Below, in pieces: positions 23,954-32,775 of a stretch of 64,000 nucleotides of DNA. Origin of the DNA: an uncultured Rhodospirillales bacterium (GTDB lineage: Bacteria > Pseudomonadota > Alphaproteobacteria > CACIAM-22H2); contig CALANV010000037.1 of the NCBI GenBank assembly GCA_937926175.1, forward strand, positions 1 to 64,000, read 5' to 3'. A program made the translations under genes and the position numbers. The number at the start of each line of letters is the position of its first letter. Positions within the stretch are counted from its first letter, which is position 1. Under the pieces are notes generated by a model. The model did not search any database. It was not told the DNA's origin and saw nothing but the letters and a program-made list of their open reading frames with translations.

Positions 23954-24826
23954 ATGTTTAAGGGTTCGCTGGTCGCCCTCCTGACGCCGTTCCGCAACGG
24001 CAAGATCGACGAGAAGGCGTTTCAGGATCTTGTCGATTGGCAGGTGCAGCAAGGGACCAACGGCCTGGTGCCATGCGGGACGACCGGGGAATCCCCGACG
24101 CTCTCCCATGAGGAGCACATGCGCGTGGTCGAGCTGTGCATTGAGGCTGCGGCGCGGCGCGTGCCGGTCATCGCCGGTACCGGCTCCAATTCGACGGAGG
24201 AGGCGATTGCCCTGACCCGGCACGCCAAGAAGGCCGGGGCCGATGCGGCACTCATCGTGACGCCGTACTACAACAAGCCGACCCAGGAGGGCCTCTATCA
24301 GCATTACAAGGCGATCGCGGAGGCCGTCGACCTTCCGATCATTATCTACAACATCCCGCCGCGCTGCGTGATCGACATGTCGGTCGAGACGATGGCAAGG
24401 CTGGCCAAGCTGCCGAACATCGTCGGCGTCAAGGACGCAACCAATGATTTGACGCGGCCGCTGAAGACGCGCCTGGCGATCGGCCCCGACTTCTGCCTGT
24501 TGTCGGGCGAGGACGCGACGGTCACGGCCTTTCTGGCGCAAGGCGGCCATGGCTGCATCTCGGTCACCGCCAATATCGCACCGCGGCAATGCGCCGAGCT
24601 GCATGCCGCGTGGCAGCGGGGCGACATGGCCAAGGTCGCCGAGCTGCGGGACCTGCTGATGCCGCTGCACGAGGCGATGTTCGTCGAAACGAGCCCGGCG
24701 CCGGTCAAGTACGCGGCGTCGCTGCTCGGCAAGTCGACGCCTGAGGTCAGGCTTCCGCTCGTGCCGTGCTCGGCGGCGGCGCAGGAGCGCGTGCGCGCGG
24801 CGATGAAGCAGGCGGGAATCCTCTGA
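23954..24826 (+). CDS. dapA: 4-hydroxy-tetrahydrodipicolinate synthase
   Basis: A 290-residue class I aldolase-fold enzyme of lysine/diaminopimelate synthesis, condensing pyruvate with aspartate semialdehyde. The Schiff-base lysine lies in VGVKDATND, the catalytic Tyr in TPYYNKP, and CGTTGESPTL is the dicarboxylate-semialdehyde loop. Start ATG with SD GGAG. It is followed by smpB 4 nt later. Confidence 0.96.
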   Translation: MFKGSLVALLTPFRNGKIDEKAFQDLVDWQVQQGTNGLVPCGTTGESPTLSHEEHMRVVELCIEAAARRVPVIAGTGSNSTEEAIALTRHAKKAGADAALIVTPYYNKPTQEGLYQHYKAIAEAVDLPIIIYNIPPRCVIDMSVETMARLAKLPNIVGVKDATNDLTRPLKTRLAIGPDFCLLSGEDATVTAFLAQGGHGCISVTANIAPRQCAELHAAWQRGDMAKVAELRDLLMPLHEAMFVETSPAPVKYAASLLGKSTPEVRLPLVPCSAAAQERVRAAMKQAGIL

Positions 24827-24830
24827 TCGA

Positions 24831-25301
24831 ATGGCCCGACAGGAAGCGACGGTAAAGACCGTGGCGGTGAACCGCAAGGCCCGCCACAACTACACGATCA
24901 AAGACACCATCGAGGCGGGAATCGTCCTGGCCGGGACCGAGGTCAAGTCGCTGCGCGAAGGCGGCGCGCAGATCACCGAGGCACATGCCGGCGAGATGGG
25001 GGGCGAGCTGTGGCTGTTCAACGCGCACATTCCCGAATACAAGGGCGGCAATCGTTTCAATCATGAGCCGCGGCGGCCGCGGAAGCTCCTGGTCCATAAA
25101 CGCCAGCGCGACCGGTTGATCGGGGCTATCACCCGCGAGGGGATGACGCTCGTCCCGTTGTCGCTCTATTTCAATCCGCGCGGGATCGCGAAGGTCGAAA
25201 TCGGCCTCGCCAAGGGCAAGAAGAAGTGGGACAAGCGCGAAACCGAGAAGGCGCGCGACTGGCAGCGTGAAAAGGCGCGCCTGATCCGCGCACGCGGGTG
25301 A
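24831..25301 (+). CDS. smpB: SsrA-binding protein
   Basis: A 156-residue RNA-binding protein that delivers tmRNA to stalled ribosomes. It shows NRKARHNYTIKDTIEAGIVL, GTEVKSLREG, NAHIPEY, RPRKLLVHK and the lysine-rich C-terminal tail KGKKKWDKRE that enters the decoding site. It follows dapA closely, a conserved alphaproteobacterial arrangement. Confidence 0.97.
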   Translation: MARQEATVKTVAVNRKARHNYTIKDTIEAGIVLAGTEVKSLREGGAQITEAHAGEMGGELWLFNAHIPEYKGGNRFNHEPRRPRKLLVHKRQRDRLIGAITREGMTLVPLSLYFNPRGIAKVEIGLAKGKKKWDKRETEKARDWQREKARLIRARG

Positions 25302-25316
25302 ACGCCTCTCCGCGTA

Positions 25317-25340
25317 GACGCCGTCATTGGATACGGCGTC
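25317..25340. terminator. Bidirectional hairpin between smpB and udg
   Basis: GACGCCGT (25317-25324) pairs with ACGGCGTC (25333-25340) around an 8-nt loop that contains most of the stop of the leftward uracil-DNA glycosylase gene. Convergent genes on both sides support a termination role. Confidence 0.55.
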
Positions 25341-25971
25341 GTACCTCGGCGAAGACGGCCTCGAACATCTCGGTCGTGAGCTTGCCGGTATTCGTGTTGT
25401 AGCGCGAGCAGTGATAGCTGTCGGCGAGCGCGATGCCGTTGGGAAGCTCGTGGACGGCGCCATGCGCGAACCGGAACCGTGCCGGCTTGTACTCGAGCGC
25501 CGCGAGGACGCCGTCATGCGCGATCCGGCCGAGTGCGACGATGACGGCCAGACGGGGCATGTGGCGGATCTCCGCCGCCAGAAACGGTCTGCAGTTCACG
25601 ATCTCGCCCGGCAGCGGCTTGTTCTGCGGCGGCACGCAGCGGACAGCGTTGGTGATGCGCGCATCCACGAGGTGCAATGTGTCGCCGGCCCAAGGGCCAT
25701 CTTCCCGGCCCGCGGCATACTGTCCGGTGGCGAAGCCGAACTTCGCGAGGGTGGCATAAAGAAGATCGCCCGCGTAGTCGCCGGTGAACGGCCGCCCGGT
25801 GCGGTTGGCGCCGCGCAGACCCGGGCCCAGCCCGACGACGAGCAGGCGGGCGTCGATCGGCCCGAAGCTCGGCACCGGGCCGTTATGCCATGCCGGATAT
25901 GCCTTGCGGTTCTCGGCACGGAATGCCGCAAGGCGGGCGCAGCGGGGACAGTCGCGCCCCGGGTCGCACAA
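25324..25971 (-). CDS. Family 5 (UDGb-type) uracil-DNA glycosylase
   Basis: About 215 residues. Family motifs are GLGPGLRGANRTGRPFTGDYAG (motif A region) and HCSRYNTNTGKLT (motif B), with DCPRC and further cysteines likely binding an Fe-S cluster. It excises uracil and related deaminated bases from DNA. The start is uncertain: TTG at 25971 is used, and the frame is open for about 16 codons further upstream with no ATG or GTG. It lies just after the NYN gene in the same direction. Confidence 0.85.
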   Translation of the reverse strand: MCDPGRDCPRCARLAAFRAENRKAYPAWHNGPVPSFGPIDARLLVVGLGPGLRGANRTGRPFTGDYAGDLLYATLAKFGFATGQYAAGREDGPWAGDTLHLVDARITNAVRCVPPQNKPLPGEIVNCRPFLAAEIRHMPRLAVIVALGRIAHDGVLAALEYKPARFRFAHGAVHELPNGIALADSYHCSRYNTNTGKLTTEMFEAVFAEVRRRIQ

Positions 25972-25999
25972 CGGTGGGGCGGGAAGATGTTCTGCGATC

Positions 26000-26593
26000 T
26001 CAGACAGGTTCGTTCTCGGTCAGATAGCGGTCTGGGTTCGCCGGGTTGGAGATCTCGCGACGCTCCACGGCCCGCTGAATTTGCGGCATCAGCTCGCCAA
26101 GCTCAAGGAATGTGTCGGCCTGGCGGCGAAGTTCGTCGGCGATCATCGGCGGCTGGGAGCGGATGGTCGACACCACGCTGACGCGCACCCCCTTGCGCTG
26201 CACGGCCTCGACCAGACGGCGAAAGTCGCCGTTACCCGAGAACAGAACCGCATGATCGAGACGCTCGGCCATCTCCATCATGTCGACGGCGAGCTCGATA
26301 TCCATGTCGCCCTTGACCTTGCGCCGGCCATAGGTGTCGGTGAACTCCTTGATCGGCTTCGTGACCATCGTGTAGCCGTTGTAGTCGAGCCAGTCGATCA
26401 GCGGGCGGATCGGCGAATAGTCCTGGTCCTCGACGATCGCGGTGTAATAGAAGGCGCGGACCAGTCTGCCCTTGCTTTGGAACACGGACAGCAGGCGCTT
26501 GTAGTCGATGTCGAACCCGAGGGCGCGCGCAGCCGAATACAGACTCGCGCCGTCAATGAAGAGAGCCAGTCGTTCTTCCGGATAAAACGCCAT
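26000..26593 (-). CDS. NYN-domain (LabA/DUF88) nuclease-like protein
   Basis: A 197-residue PIN-like protein. It has LALFIDGASLY with the first acidic residue, KGDMDIELAVDMM, and FSGNGDFRRLVEAVQRKGVRV with the second acidic cluster. NYN domains are predicted metal-dependent RNases. ATG 26593 has SD AGGG. The location next to folK and rpoZ is conserved in Alphaproteobacteria, suggesting RNA processing or decay. Confidence 0.88.
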   Translation of the reverse strand: MAFYPEERLALFIDGASLYSAARALGFDIDYKRLLSVFQSKGRLVRAFYYTAIVEDQDYSPIRPLIDWLDYNGYTMVTKPIKEFTDTYGRRKVKGDMDIELAVDMMEMAERLDHAVLFSGNGDFRRLVEAVQRKGVRVSVVSTIRSQPPMIADELRRQADTFLELGELMPQIQRAVERREISNPANPDRYLTENEPV

Positions 26594-26701
26594 TCGCAAG
26601 ACCCTGACAGTATTAATGGAAAGAACTTACAAAAGAAGCGCGTGCGGGGGTGAAGAATCAAGCAGGGGATTCGCCGGCGAACAAGCGAGAATCTGACCGG
26701 A

Positions 26702-27211
26702 ATGATTTTAATTGCAATTGGGGCAAATTTGTCCGGACCCGCAGGTCCGCCGCGGGCCCAGTGCGAGGCAGCACTGACCCGTCTGGAGGAGGCGGGTATC
26801 GCCGTGACGCGGCGGTCGCGCTGGTTCGAATCAGCGCCGGTGCCGCCGTCCGCGCAGCCGTGGTTCGTCAACGGTGTCATCGCGGTCCGGACGATGCTCG
26901 GACCGGTCCCGCTTCTGGCGGCGCTTCACCGCATTGAAGCCGCGCTCGGCCGGACACGGACGGTGGCCAATGCGGCCCGAACGATCGATCTCGACCTGAT
27001 CGACTATGACGGGATCGTCCGCCCCGGGCCGGAGCCGCCGATCCTGCCGCATCCCCGGATGCACGAACGGCGCTTCGTGCTGCTGCCGCTCGCCGACGTC
27101 GCCCCGGACTGGCGTCATCCGGTAACGGGCCGGACCGTTGCCGAACTGGCGGCGCAGGCGCCGCCGGAAGGCATTGCACGTCCGCTTACGGCATCCCAAA
27201 TGGACGACTGA
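26702..27211 (+). CDS. folK: 2-amino-4-hydroxy-6-hydroxymethyldihydropteridine pyrophosphokinase
   Basis: A 169-residue HPPK of folate synthesis. It carries IAIGANL at the N-terminus, FVNGVIAVRT, and the signature RTIDLDLIDYDG followed by LPHPRMHERRFVL. It transfers pyrophosphate from ATP to the pterin. It is divergent from the NYN gene. Confidence 0.95.
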   Translation: MILIAIGANLSGPAGPPRAQCEAALTRLEEAGIAVTRRSRWFESAPVPPSAQPWFVNGVIAVRTMLGPVPLLAALHRIEAALGRTRTVANAARTIDLDLIDYDGIVRPGPEPPILPHPRMHERRFVLLPLADVAPDWRHPVTGRTVAELAAQAPPEGIARPLTASQMDD

Positions 27212-27340
27212 GTAGGCCGTTACCGTCGCGCCGCCGTCCGGACCTGCGGGGTCGTTGTGCGCCCGCGGTAACACCTTGCTATAGCCCTATAATCTTCTTA
27301 TATTAAAGGTTTAGCCCCAGACCTCGGAGAGATCGGTTTA

Positions 27341-27733
27341 ATGGCTCGCGTAACCGTCGAGGACTGCGTCCTCAAGATTCCCAATCGTTTCGAACTCGTC
27401 ATGCTCGCAGCTCAGCGCGCCCGCGAGATCAGCGCGGGTGCCCCACTTACGGTCGAGCGTGACAATGACAAGAACCCGGTGGTCGCGTTGCGCGAAATCG
27501 CCGAGAGCTCGATCAACAACGACAATCTTCGCCAAGCGCTGATTACCGGCCTGCAGAAGCACGTCGAGACGGAAGAACCGGAAGAGGATATGATGGAGCT
27601 TCTCGCTGCCGAGCGCGACGTGGCCGGCGTGCCTTACGAGGCTGCAGCCGCAGGCGCCGAGGAGGAGATGTCCATCGAAGAAGGGGTGGGCGAGGGCGCC
27701 GGCGAAGCCTCCGAAACCGGCGAGGAGGAGTGA
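27341..27733 (+). CDS. rpoZ: RNA polymerase omega subunit
   Basis: A 130-residue protein. The N-terminal 65 residues are canonical omega (ARVTVEDCVLKIPNRFELVMLAAQRAREIS, then PVVALREIAES). The C-terminal half is a long acidic tail (EEPEED, EEEMSIEEG), typical of Alphaproteobacteria. A TATAAT hexamer lies at 27288-27293, about 48 nt upstream, without a good -35 element. It precedes the (p)ppGpp synthetase/hydrolase gene, which fits omega's role in ppGpp binding. Confidence 0.96.
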   Translation: MARVTVEDCVLKIPNRFELVMLAAQRAREISAGAPLTVERDNDKNPVVALREIAESSINNDNLRQALITGLQKHVETEEPEEDMMELLAAERDVAGVPYEAAAAGAEEEMSIEEGVGEGAGEASETGEEE

Positions 27734-27812
27734 CGCCGGCGGCACCGAACGCCACGTCATCGCGGCGCCGTCGTCCGGCGGCGCCGCTCCCGCGGCTCTG
27801 GGACAGTGAGCC

Positions 27813-29954
27813 ATGATCCGCCAGTACGAGCTCGTCGAACGCGTTCGCGCCTACGATCCCAACGTGGACGAGGATGCGCTGAACCGTGCTTACGTCTTCT
27901 CGATGAAGGTGCACGGCTCGCAGAAGCGCGCCTCGGGCGATCCGTACTTCTCCCACCCGCTGGAAGTCGCGGGCATTCTCACCCAGTTCAAGCTCGACTG
28001 CGCCTCGATCGTGACCGCGCTGCTCCACGACACGGTCGAGGATACGCTCACGACGATCGAGGAAATCGAGCGGCTGTTCGGACCGGAGATCGCCCGGCTC
28101 GTCGATGGCGTCACCAAGCTGTCGCGACTGGAGCTGCAGTCGGACCAGAGCCGGCAGGCCGAGAACTTCCGCAAGCTGGTCATCGCGATGTCGGAGGACA
28201 TCCGTGTTCTCCTCGTGAAGCTCGCGGACCGGCTGCACAATATGCGGACGCTCCATTACATCCGAAATCCCGAGAAGCGCCTGCGGATCGCACGCGAGAC
28301 CATGGAGATCTACGCGCCGCTGGCGGAGCGCATCGGCATGCGCAACATGCAGGACGAGCTCGAGGATCTCGCGTTCGCACAGCTCAATCCCGACGCGCGG
28401 GATTCGATCGTCGCGCGGCTCAAGTTCCTGCGCGAGCGCGGCGGCGACATCGTGACGCGCATCACGGACGAGCTCAAGCGCGTGCTGGCCGAGGACGGTC
28501 TCGACGCATGGGTGTCGGGTCGCGAGAAGACGCCGTACTCGATCTGGCGGAAGATGCAGCGCAAGAACGTCGGGTTCGAGCAGCTGTCGGACATCATGGC
28601 GTTCCGCGTGGTCGTCGAGAACGTCGCCGACTGTTACCGCGCGCTCGGCGTGATCCACTCGCGCTATCCGGTCGTTCCAGGCCGCTTCAAGGATTATGTG
28701 TCGACGCCGAAACCGAACGGATATCGCTCGATCCACACCGGCGTGTTCGGGCCGGAGCAGCAGCGCATCGAGATCCAGATCCGCACGCGTGAGATGCACG
28801 AGGTCGCGGAGTACGGTGTCGCGGCCCACTGGAAGTACAAGTCGGGCGAGGTAAAGACCGACGGCAAGCAGTATCGCTGGCTGCGCGAGCTGCTCGATAT
28901 CCTGGAGCATGCCTCTTCGCCGGAGGAGTTCCTCGAGCACACCAAGCTCGAGATGTTCCAGGACCAGGTATTCTGCTTCACGCCGAAAGGCGATCTGATC
29001 GCGCTGCCGCGTGGCGCGACACTCATCGACTTCGCCTATGCCGTGCACTCGGAGGTCGGCGATCATTGCGTCGGCGGCAAGATCAACGGCCGCATGATGC
29101 CGCTCAAGACGGTGCTGTCGAACGGCGATCAGGTCGAGATCATCACGTCCAAGGCGCAGACCCCCTCGCCGACATGGGAGCGTTTCGTCGTCACGGGCAA
29201 GGCGCGCGCAAGAATCCGCCGTTTCATCCGCACACAGCAGCGGGCCCAGTTCGTCGCGCTCGGCCGCTCGATGATCCAGAAGGCCTTTCGCCAGGAAGGC
29301 TACGAGTTCACCGAAAAGGCGATCGAGGGGGTGCTGAAGGTCTTCAAATGCGAGGAACCTGACGATCTCTATGCTGCGGTCGGCGAGGGCAAGATCTCGG
29401 AGCGCGAGGTCATCGGCGCCGTTTTCCCGGGCACCAAGACACCGGCCAAGCCGTCGAAAGTGGTGCCGATGTCACGCGGCCGCGGCAAGGACAAGAACCG
29501 GAGCGGCGCAATCCCGATCCGCGGTCTCATTCCGGGCATGGCGGTACACTATGCCGGGTGCTGTCATCCGCTGCCGGGTGATCGCATTGTCGGCATCGTC
29601 ACGACGGGCAAGGGCGTCACGATCCATACGATCGACTGCGATACGCTTGCGAGTTTTGCCGACGAGCCGGAACGCTGGATCGACGTGGCGTGGGAGGCGA
29701 CGGATGAGGACGACACGCGCGTCGGCCGCATCGCCCTCGTCGTCGCCAACGAGCCGGGCAGCCTCGGTGCGCTTTCGACCGTCATCGCGCGCAACAGTGG
29801 CAACATCACGAACCTGAAGATCACGAACCGGAGTCAGCAGTTCTGGGAGATGCTGATCGACATCGAGGTGCGCGATCTGAAGCATCTCACCAACATCATC
29901 GCGGCGCTGCGGGCGACTCCGGCGATCAGCTCGGTCGAACGGGCGCGCGGCTGA
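27813..29954 (+). CDS. Bifunctional (p)ppGpp synthetase/hydrolase
   Basis: A 713-residue RelA/SpoT homologue (Rsh). The order is: HD hydrolase (SHPLEVAGIL, LLHDTVED), synthetase (GREKTPYSIWRKM, then the RFKD form of the RxKD motif, then PKPNGYRSIHT), TGS domain (VFCFTPKGDLIALPRGAT), a zinc-finger/CC region (HYAGCCHPLPGD) and a C-terminal ACT domain. The intact HDxxED motif and the RxKD loop indicate a bifunctional enzyme setting alarmone levels. It follows rpoZ by 79 nt and precedes pdxJ by 13 nt. Confidence 0.95.
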   Translation: MIRQYELVERVRAYDPNVDEDALNRAYVFSMKVHGSQKRASGDPYFSHPLEVAGILTQFKLDCASIVTALLHDTVEDTLTTIEEIERLFGPEIARLVDGVTKLSRLELQSDQSRQAENFRKLVIAMSEDIRVLLVKLADRLHNMRTLHYIRNPEKRLRIARETMEIYAPLAERIGMRNMQDELEDLAFAQLNPDARDSIVARLKFLRERGGDIVTRITDELKRVLAEDGLDAWVSGREKTPYSIWRKMQRKNVGFEQLSDIMAFRVVVENVADCYRALGVIHSRYPVVPGRFKDYVSTPKPNGYRSIHTGVFGPEQQRIEIQIRTREMHEVAEYGVAAHWKYKSGEVKTDGKQYRWLRELLDILEHASSPEEFLEHTKLEMFQDQVFCFTPKGDLIALPRGATLIDFAYAVHSEVGDHCVGGKINGRMMPLKTVLSNGDQVEIITSKAQTPSPTWERFVVTGKARARIRRFIRTQQRAQFVALGRSMIQKAFRQEGYEFTEKAIEGVLKVFKCEEPDDLYAAVGEGKISEREVIGAVFPGTKTPAKPSKVVPMSRGRGKDKNRSGAIPIRGLIPGMAVHYAGCCHPLPGDRIVGIVTTGKGVTIHTIDCDTLASFADEPERWIDVAWEATDEDDTRVGRIALVVANEPGSLGALSTVIARNSGNITNLKITNRSQQFWEMLIDIEVRDLKHLTNIIAALRATPAISSVERARG

Positions 29955-29967
29955 CGGGAGTACGGTC

Positions 29968-30738
29968 ATGAAGAGATATCTTCGCCTGGGGGTCAACATC
30001 GACCATGTCGCCACGATCCGGAATGCCCGGGGCGGCCGCCACCCCGACCCGATCCGGGCCGCACGGCTGGCCGCGCAGGCCGGGGCTGACGGTATCACGG
30101 CGCATCTGCGGGAAGACCGGCGCCACATCTCCGACGACGATATCCGCCGCCTGTCTTCCGAGATCGACCTGCCCCTGAACCTTGAGATGGCGGCGACCGA
30201 CGAGATGCTCAAGATCGCCCTGCGTCACCGCCCGCATGCCGCGTGCATCGTCCCCGAGCGGCGCGAGGAGCGCACGACGGAAGGCGGACTCGACGTGGTT
30301 CGCGGGCGTAACCACTTGGCGCGTTTCGTGCAGGAGCTTTCCGCCGCTGGGATCCGCGTCTCCCTGTTCGTCGAGCCGGACCCTGCCGCCCTCGACGCGG
30401 CGAAGGAACTGGGCGCGCCCGTGGTCGAGTTGCACACCGGCGCTTATTGCGACGCTTGGGCTGAGGAGCCGGGCGGCAGCAACGCGCGGCGCGAACTCGA
30501 CCGTATCGTCGCAGCGGCGGCGCACGCCGAGGCGCTCGGGCTGGAATGCCATGCGGGCCACGGTCTCAGCTTCGACACGGTCGTGCCGATCGCGATGATC
30601 CCGACCATCGTCGAGCTGAATATCGGCCATTTTCTTATCGGCGAGGCGATCTTCAGTGGCTTGGACAGCGCCATCAAGCGCATGCGCAGCCTTATGGACA
30701 AGGCGCGCGCCGAAGCCGGCGGTGAACGGTCAGCCTGA
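29968..30738 (+). CDS. pdxJ: Pyridoxine 5'-phosphate synthase
   Basis: A 256-residue TIM-barrel enzyme forming pyridoxine phosphate from deoxyxylulose phosphate and aminoacetone phosphate. It shows LGVNIDHVATIRNARGG, ITAHLREDRRHI, LNLEMAATDEM, VSLFVEPD, VELHTGAYC and LECHAGHGL. It lies within the compact block with Rsh and acpS, a common order. Confidence 0.96.
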   Translation: MKRYLRLGVNIDHVATIRNARGGRHPDPIRAARLAAQAGADGITAHLREDRRHISDDDIRRLSSEIDLPLNLEMAATDEMLKIALRHRPHAACIVPERREERTTEGGLDVVRGRNHLARFVQELSAAGIRVSLFVEPDPAALDAAKELGAPVVELHTGAYCDAWAEEPGGSNARRELDRIVAAAAHAEALGLECHAGHGLSFDTVVPIAMIPTIVELNIGHFLIGEAIFSGLDSAIKRMRSLMDKARAEAGGERSA

Positions 30739-30790
30739 GCACTGGGGCAAGGCCGGTCGGCCCCATGCCGATCGGGCAGGGCATGAGACA

Positions 30791-31225
30791 ATGATTCTGG
30801 GTATCGGAAGCGACCTCGTCGACATTGGACGGATCGAGCGGGCGCTGGCACGGTTCGGCGAACGCTTCATCACCCGCATCTTCACGGAAACGGAGCGGCG
30901 CCGAAGCGAAGGGCGGGCCGACCGCGCCGCCAGCTATGCGCGACGCTTCGCCGCCAAGGAGGCCTGTGCCAAGGCGCTCGGGACGGGGTTCCGTCACGGC
31001 GTCTATTGGCGCGACATGGGTGTGGTCAACCGGCCAGGCGGCCAGCCGACGCTGGCGCTTACCGGCGGCGCGCTCATCCGCCTCAATCAGCTGGTGCCGC
31101 CGGGCATGGTGGCGCGAATCGACCTGTCCATGACCGACGACCCGCCGGTCGCGCAGGCGATCGTGATCATCTCGGCCGAGCCGGCCGCCGCCCGCGGCCA
31201 GTCGATACCGGGCGGCTGCGCTTGA
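30791..31225 (+). CDS. acpS: Holo-[acyl-carrier-protein] synthase
   Basis: A 144-residue phosphopantetheinyl transferase that activates acyl carrier protein. It shows ILGIGSDLVDIGRIE and FAAKEACAKALGTG with the metal-binding Asp and Glu. The extra C-terminal residues (PAAARGQSIPGG) extend beyond the usual length by about 10. It lies between pdxJ and lepB, as in many Alphaproteobacteria. Confidence 0.95.
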   Translation: MILGIGSDLVDIGRIERALARFGERFITRIFTETERRRSEGRADRAASYARRFAAKEACAKALGTGFRHGVYWRDMGVVNRPGGQPTLALTGGALIRLNQLVPPGMVARIDLSMTDDPPVAQAIVIISAEPAAARGQSIPGGCA

Positions 31226-31295
31226 CAGGGGCGTCTACGCAAGGCTCTATCCGCCTTGTGATTCACATGAGTGCACCGACGACTTGTTTTTTCAC

Positions 31296-32075
31296 ATGAA
31301 AAGCAACGAAACGGCTCCGACCCGCAAGTCGTCGGGAGGATTTGTCGAATTCCTCAAGACCGTCGTGTGGGCCGGTCTGATCGCGCTCGGCATCCGCACG
31401 GTCGCGGTGGAGCCCTTCAACATACCGTCGGAGTCGATGGTGCCGAACCTGCTGGTCGGCGACTATCTCTTCGTCTCGAAGTTCTCTTACGGTTACAGCC
31501 GCTATTCGCTGCCGGGCTGGCTCACCGGCATTGATATTCTCGACGGTGGCCGGTTGTTCTTCACGCCGCCCGAGCGCGGCGACGTGGCCGTTTTCAAGCT
31601 GCCGCGCGATGCGAGCGTCGATTACATCAAGCGCATCGTCGGTCTTCCGGGCGATCGGATCCAGGTGAAGAACGGCGTGCTTCATATCAACGGCGAGCCG
31701 GTCCGGCGCGAACGCATCGAGGACTTCGTCAAGCGCGAGAGCGGCATCGTGACGCGGGTACCGCAATTCATCGAGACGCTGCCGAACGGAAAACGGTACC
31801 GGATCATCGAGTATTCCGATCACGGAACGCTGGACGACACGCCGGTCTATCTCGTTCCGGAAGGCCACTATTTCGCCATGGGCGACAACCGCGACAACTC
31901 GCTCGACAGCCGTGTGCCGGCAGCGAACATGGGAGTCGGATTCATTCCGGCGGAGAATCTCGTGGGCCGGGCCGAATTTCTGTTCTTCTCGACCGACGGC
32001 AGTGCACGTCTGTGGGAAATCTGGAATTGGCCGACCTCCATCCGCTACAGCCGCATCTTCAAGAGCATTGAGTAG
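31296..32075 (+). CDS. lepB: Signal peptidase I
   Basis: About 259 residues. One N-terminal transmembrane segment (residues about 19-38) is followed by the catalytic Ser in IPSESMVPNL and the general-base Lys in DYIKRIVGLPGD, then GDNRDNSLDSR. It cleaves signal peptides at the outer face of the inner membrane. The ATG at 31296 is used; a TTG four codons upstream is possible and neither has a clear SD. Its end overlaps the start of rnc. Confidence 0.95.
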   Translation: MKSNETAPTRKSSGGFVEFLKTVVWAGLIALGIRTVAVEPFNIPSESMVPNLLVGDYLFVSKFSYGYSRYSLPGWLTGIDILDGGRLFFTPPERGDVAVFKLPRDASVDYIKRIVGLPGDRIQVKNGVLHINGEPVRRERIEDFVKRESGIVTRVPQFIETLPNGKRYRIIEYSDHGTLDDTPVYLVPEGHYFAMGDNRDNSLDSRVPAANMGVGFIPAENLVGRAEFLFFSTDGSARLWEIWNWPTSIRYSRIFKSIE

Positions 32076-32775
32076 GAAATCTCAGGACCGGTCAGAGGAC
32101 CTCAAGGCGCTCGAGACGGCCCTCGGCTATTGCTTTGCGGACCGGCAGCTGCTGCACAGGGCCTTGCGCCACTCCAGCATTTCGACGGGACGGGGGCGCG
32201 GGGCCGACTTCGAACGTCTGGAGTTCCTCGGCGACCGCGTCCTCGGCCTCGTCATCGCCGATCTCCTGATGGCCAGGTTTCCGAACGAACCGGAAGGAGA
32301 CCTGGCCCGGCGTCATGCCGTCCTTGTCAGCCGTCGCACGCTCGCTGACGTTGCCGGCGAGATCGACCTTGGTCGCTATCTGCGGCTGACGCGGGGAGAG
32401 GATGAATCGGGCGGGCGGCGGAAGCCCAGCGTGCTCGCGGACGCTCTCGAAGCGGTGATCGGCGCGATGTATCTGGATGGCGGCCTGCCGGCGGCGGCAC
32501 AGTTCATAACGAAGCTGTATGCACCGCGTGTGTCCGGCGCCACCAAGCCGCCGCGCGACCCGAAGACGGCGTTGCAGGAGTGGGCGCAGGGCCGGGGACT
32601 GCCGTTGCCGAGCTATCAGACGGTGAAGGTCGAAGGACCGGCGCACCAGCCGAGCTTCGAGGTCGAGGTGCGCGTCAGCGGATTTGAGCCGGTGCGCGCC
32701 GAGGGGCCATCGAAACGCAACGCCGAACGGGCCGCGGCAGCCGCTCTGCTCGAGCGGCTCGCGGCGGACGAATGA
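32068..32775 (+). CDS. rnc: Ribonuclease III
   Basis: A 235-residue double-strand RNase. The catalytic signature is ERLEFLGDRVLGLVIAD; a second acidic site follows in DALEAVIGAMYLDGG; the C-terminal dsRNA-binding domain contains KTALQEWAQGRGLPLPSY and GPSKRNAERAAAAALL. It processes rRNA precursors. The likely start is a TTG at 32068 overlapping the end of lepB by 8 nt; no ATG or GTG lies nearby. Its stop overlaps era (ATGA). Confidence 0.95.
   Translation: MSRKSQDRSEDLKALETALGYCFADRQLLHRALRHSSISTGRGRGADFERLEFLGDRVLGLVIADLLMARFPNEPEGDLARRHAVLVSRRTLADVAGEIDLGRYLRLTRGEDESGGRRKPSVLADALEAVIGAMYLDGGLPAAAQFITKLYAPRVSGATKPPRDPKTALQEWAQGRGLPLPSYQTVKVEGPAHQPSFEVEVRVSGFEPVRAEGPSKRNAERAAAAALLERLAADE

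Noticed and set aside
27276..27293. Full -35/-10 promoter for rpoZ
   Set aside because: TATAAT at 27288 is good, but TTGCTA lies only 6 nt upstream and no -35 hexamer sits at 16-18 nt spacing.
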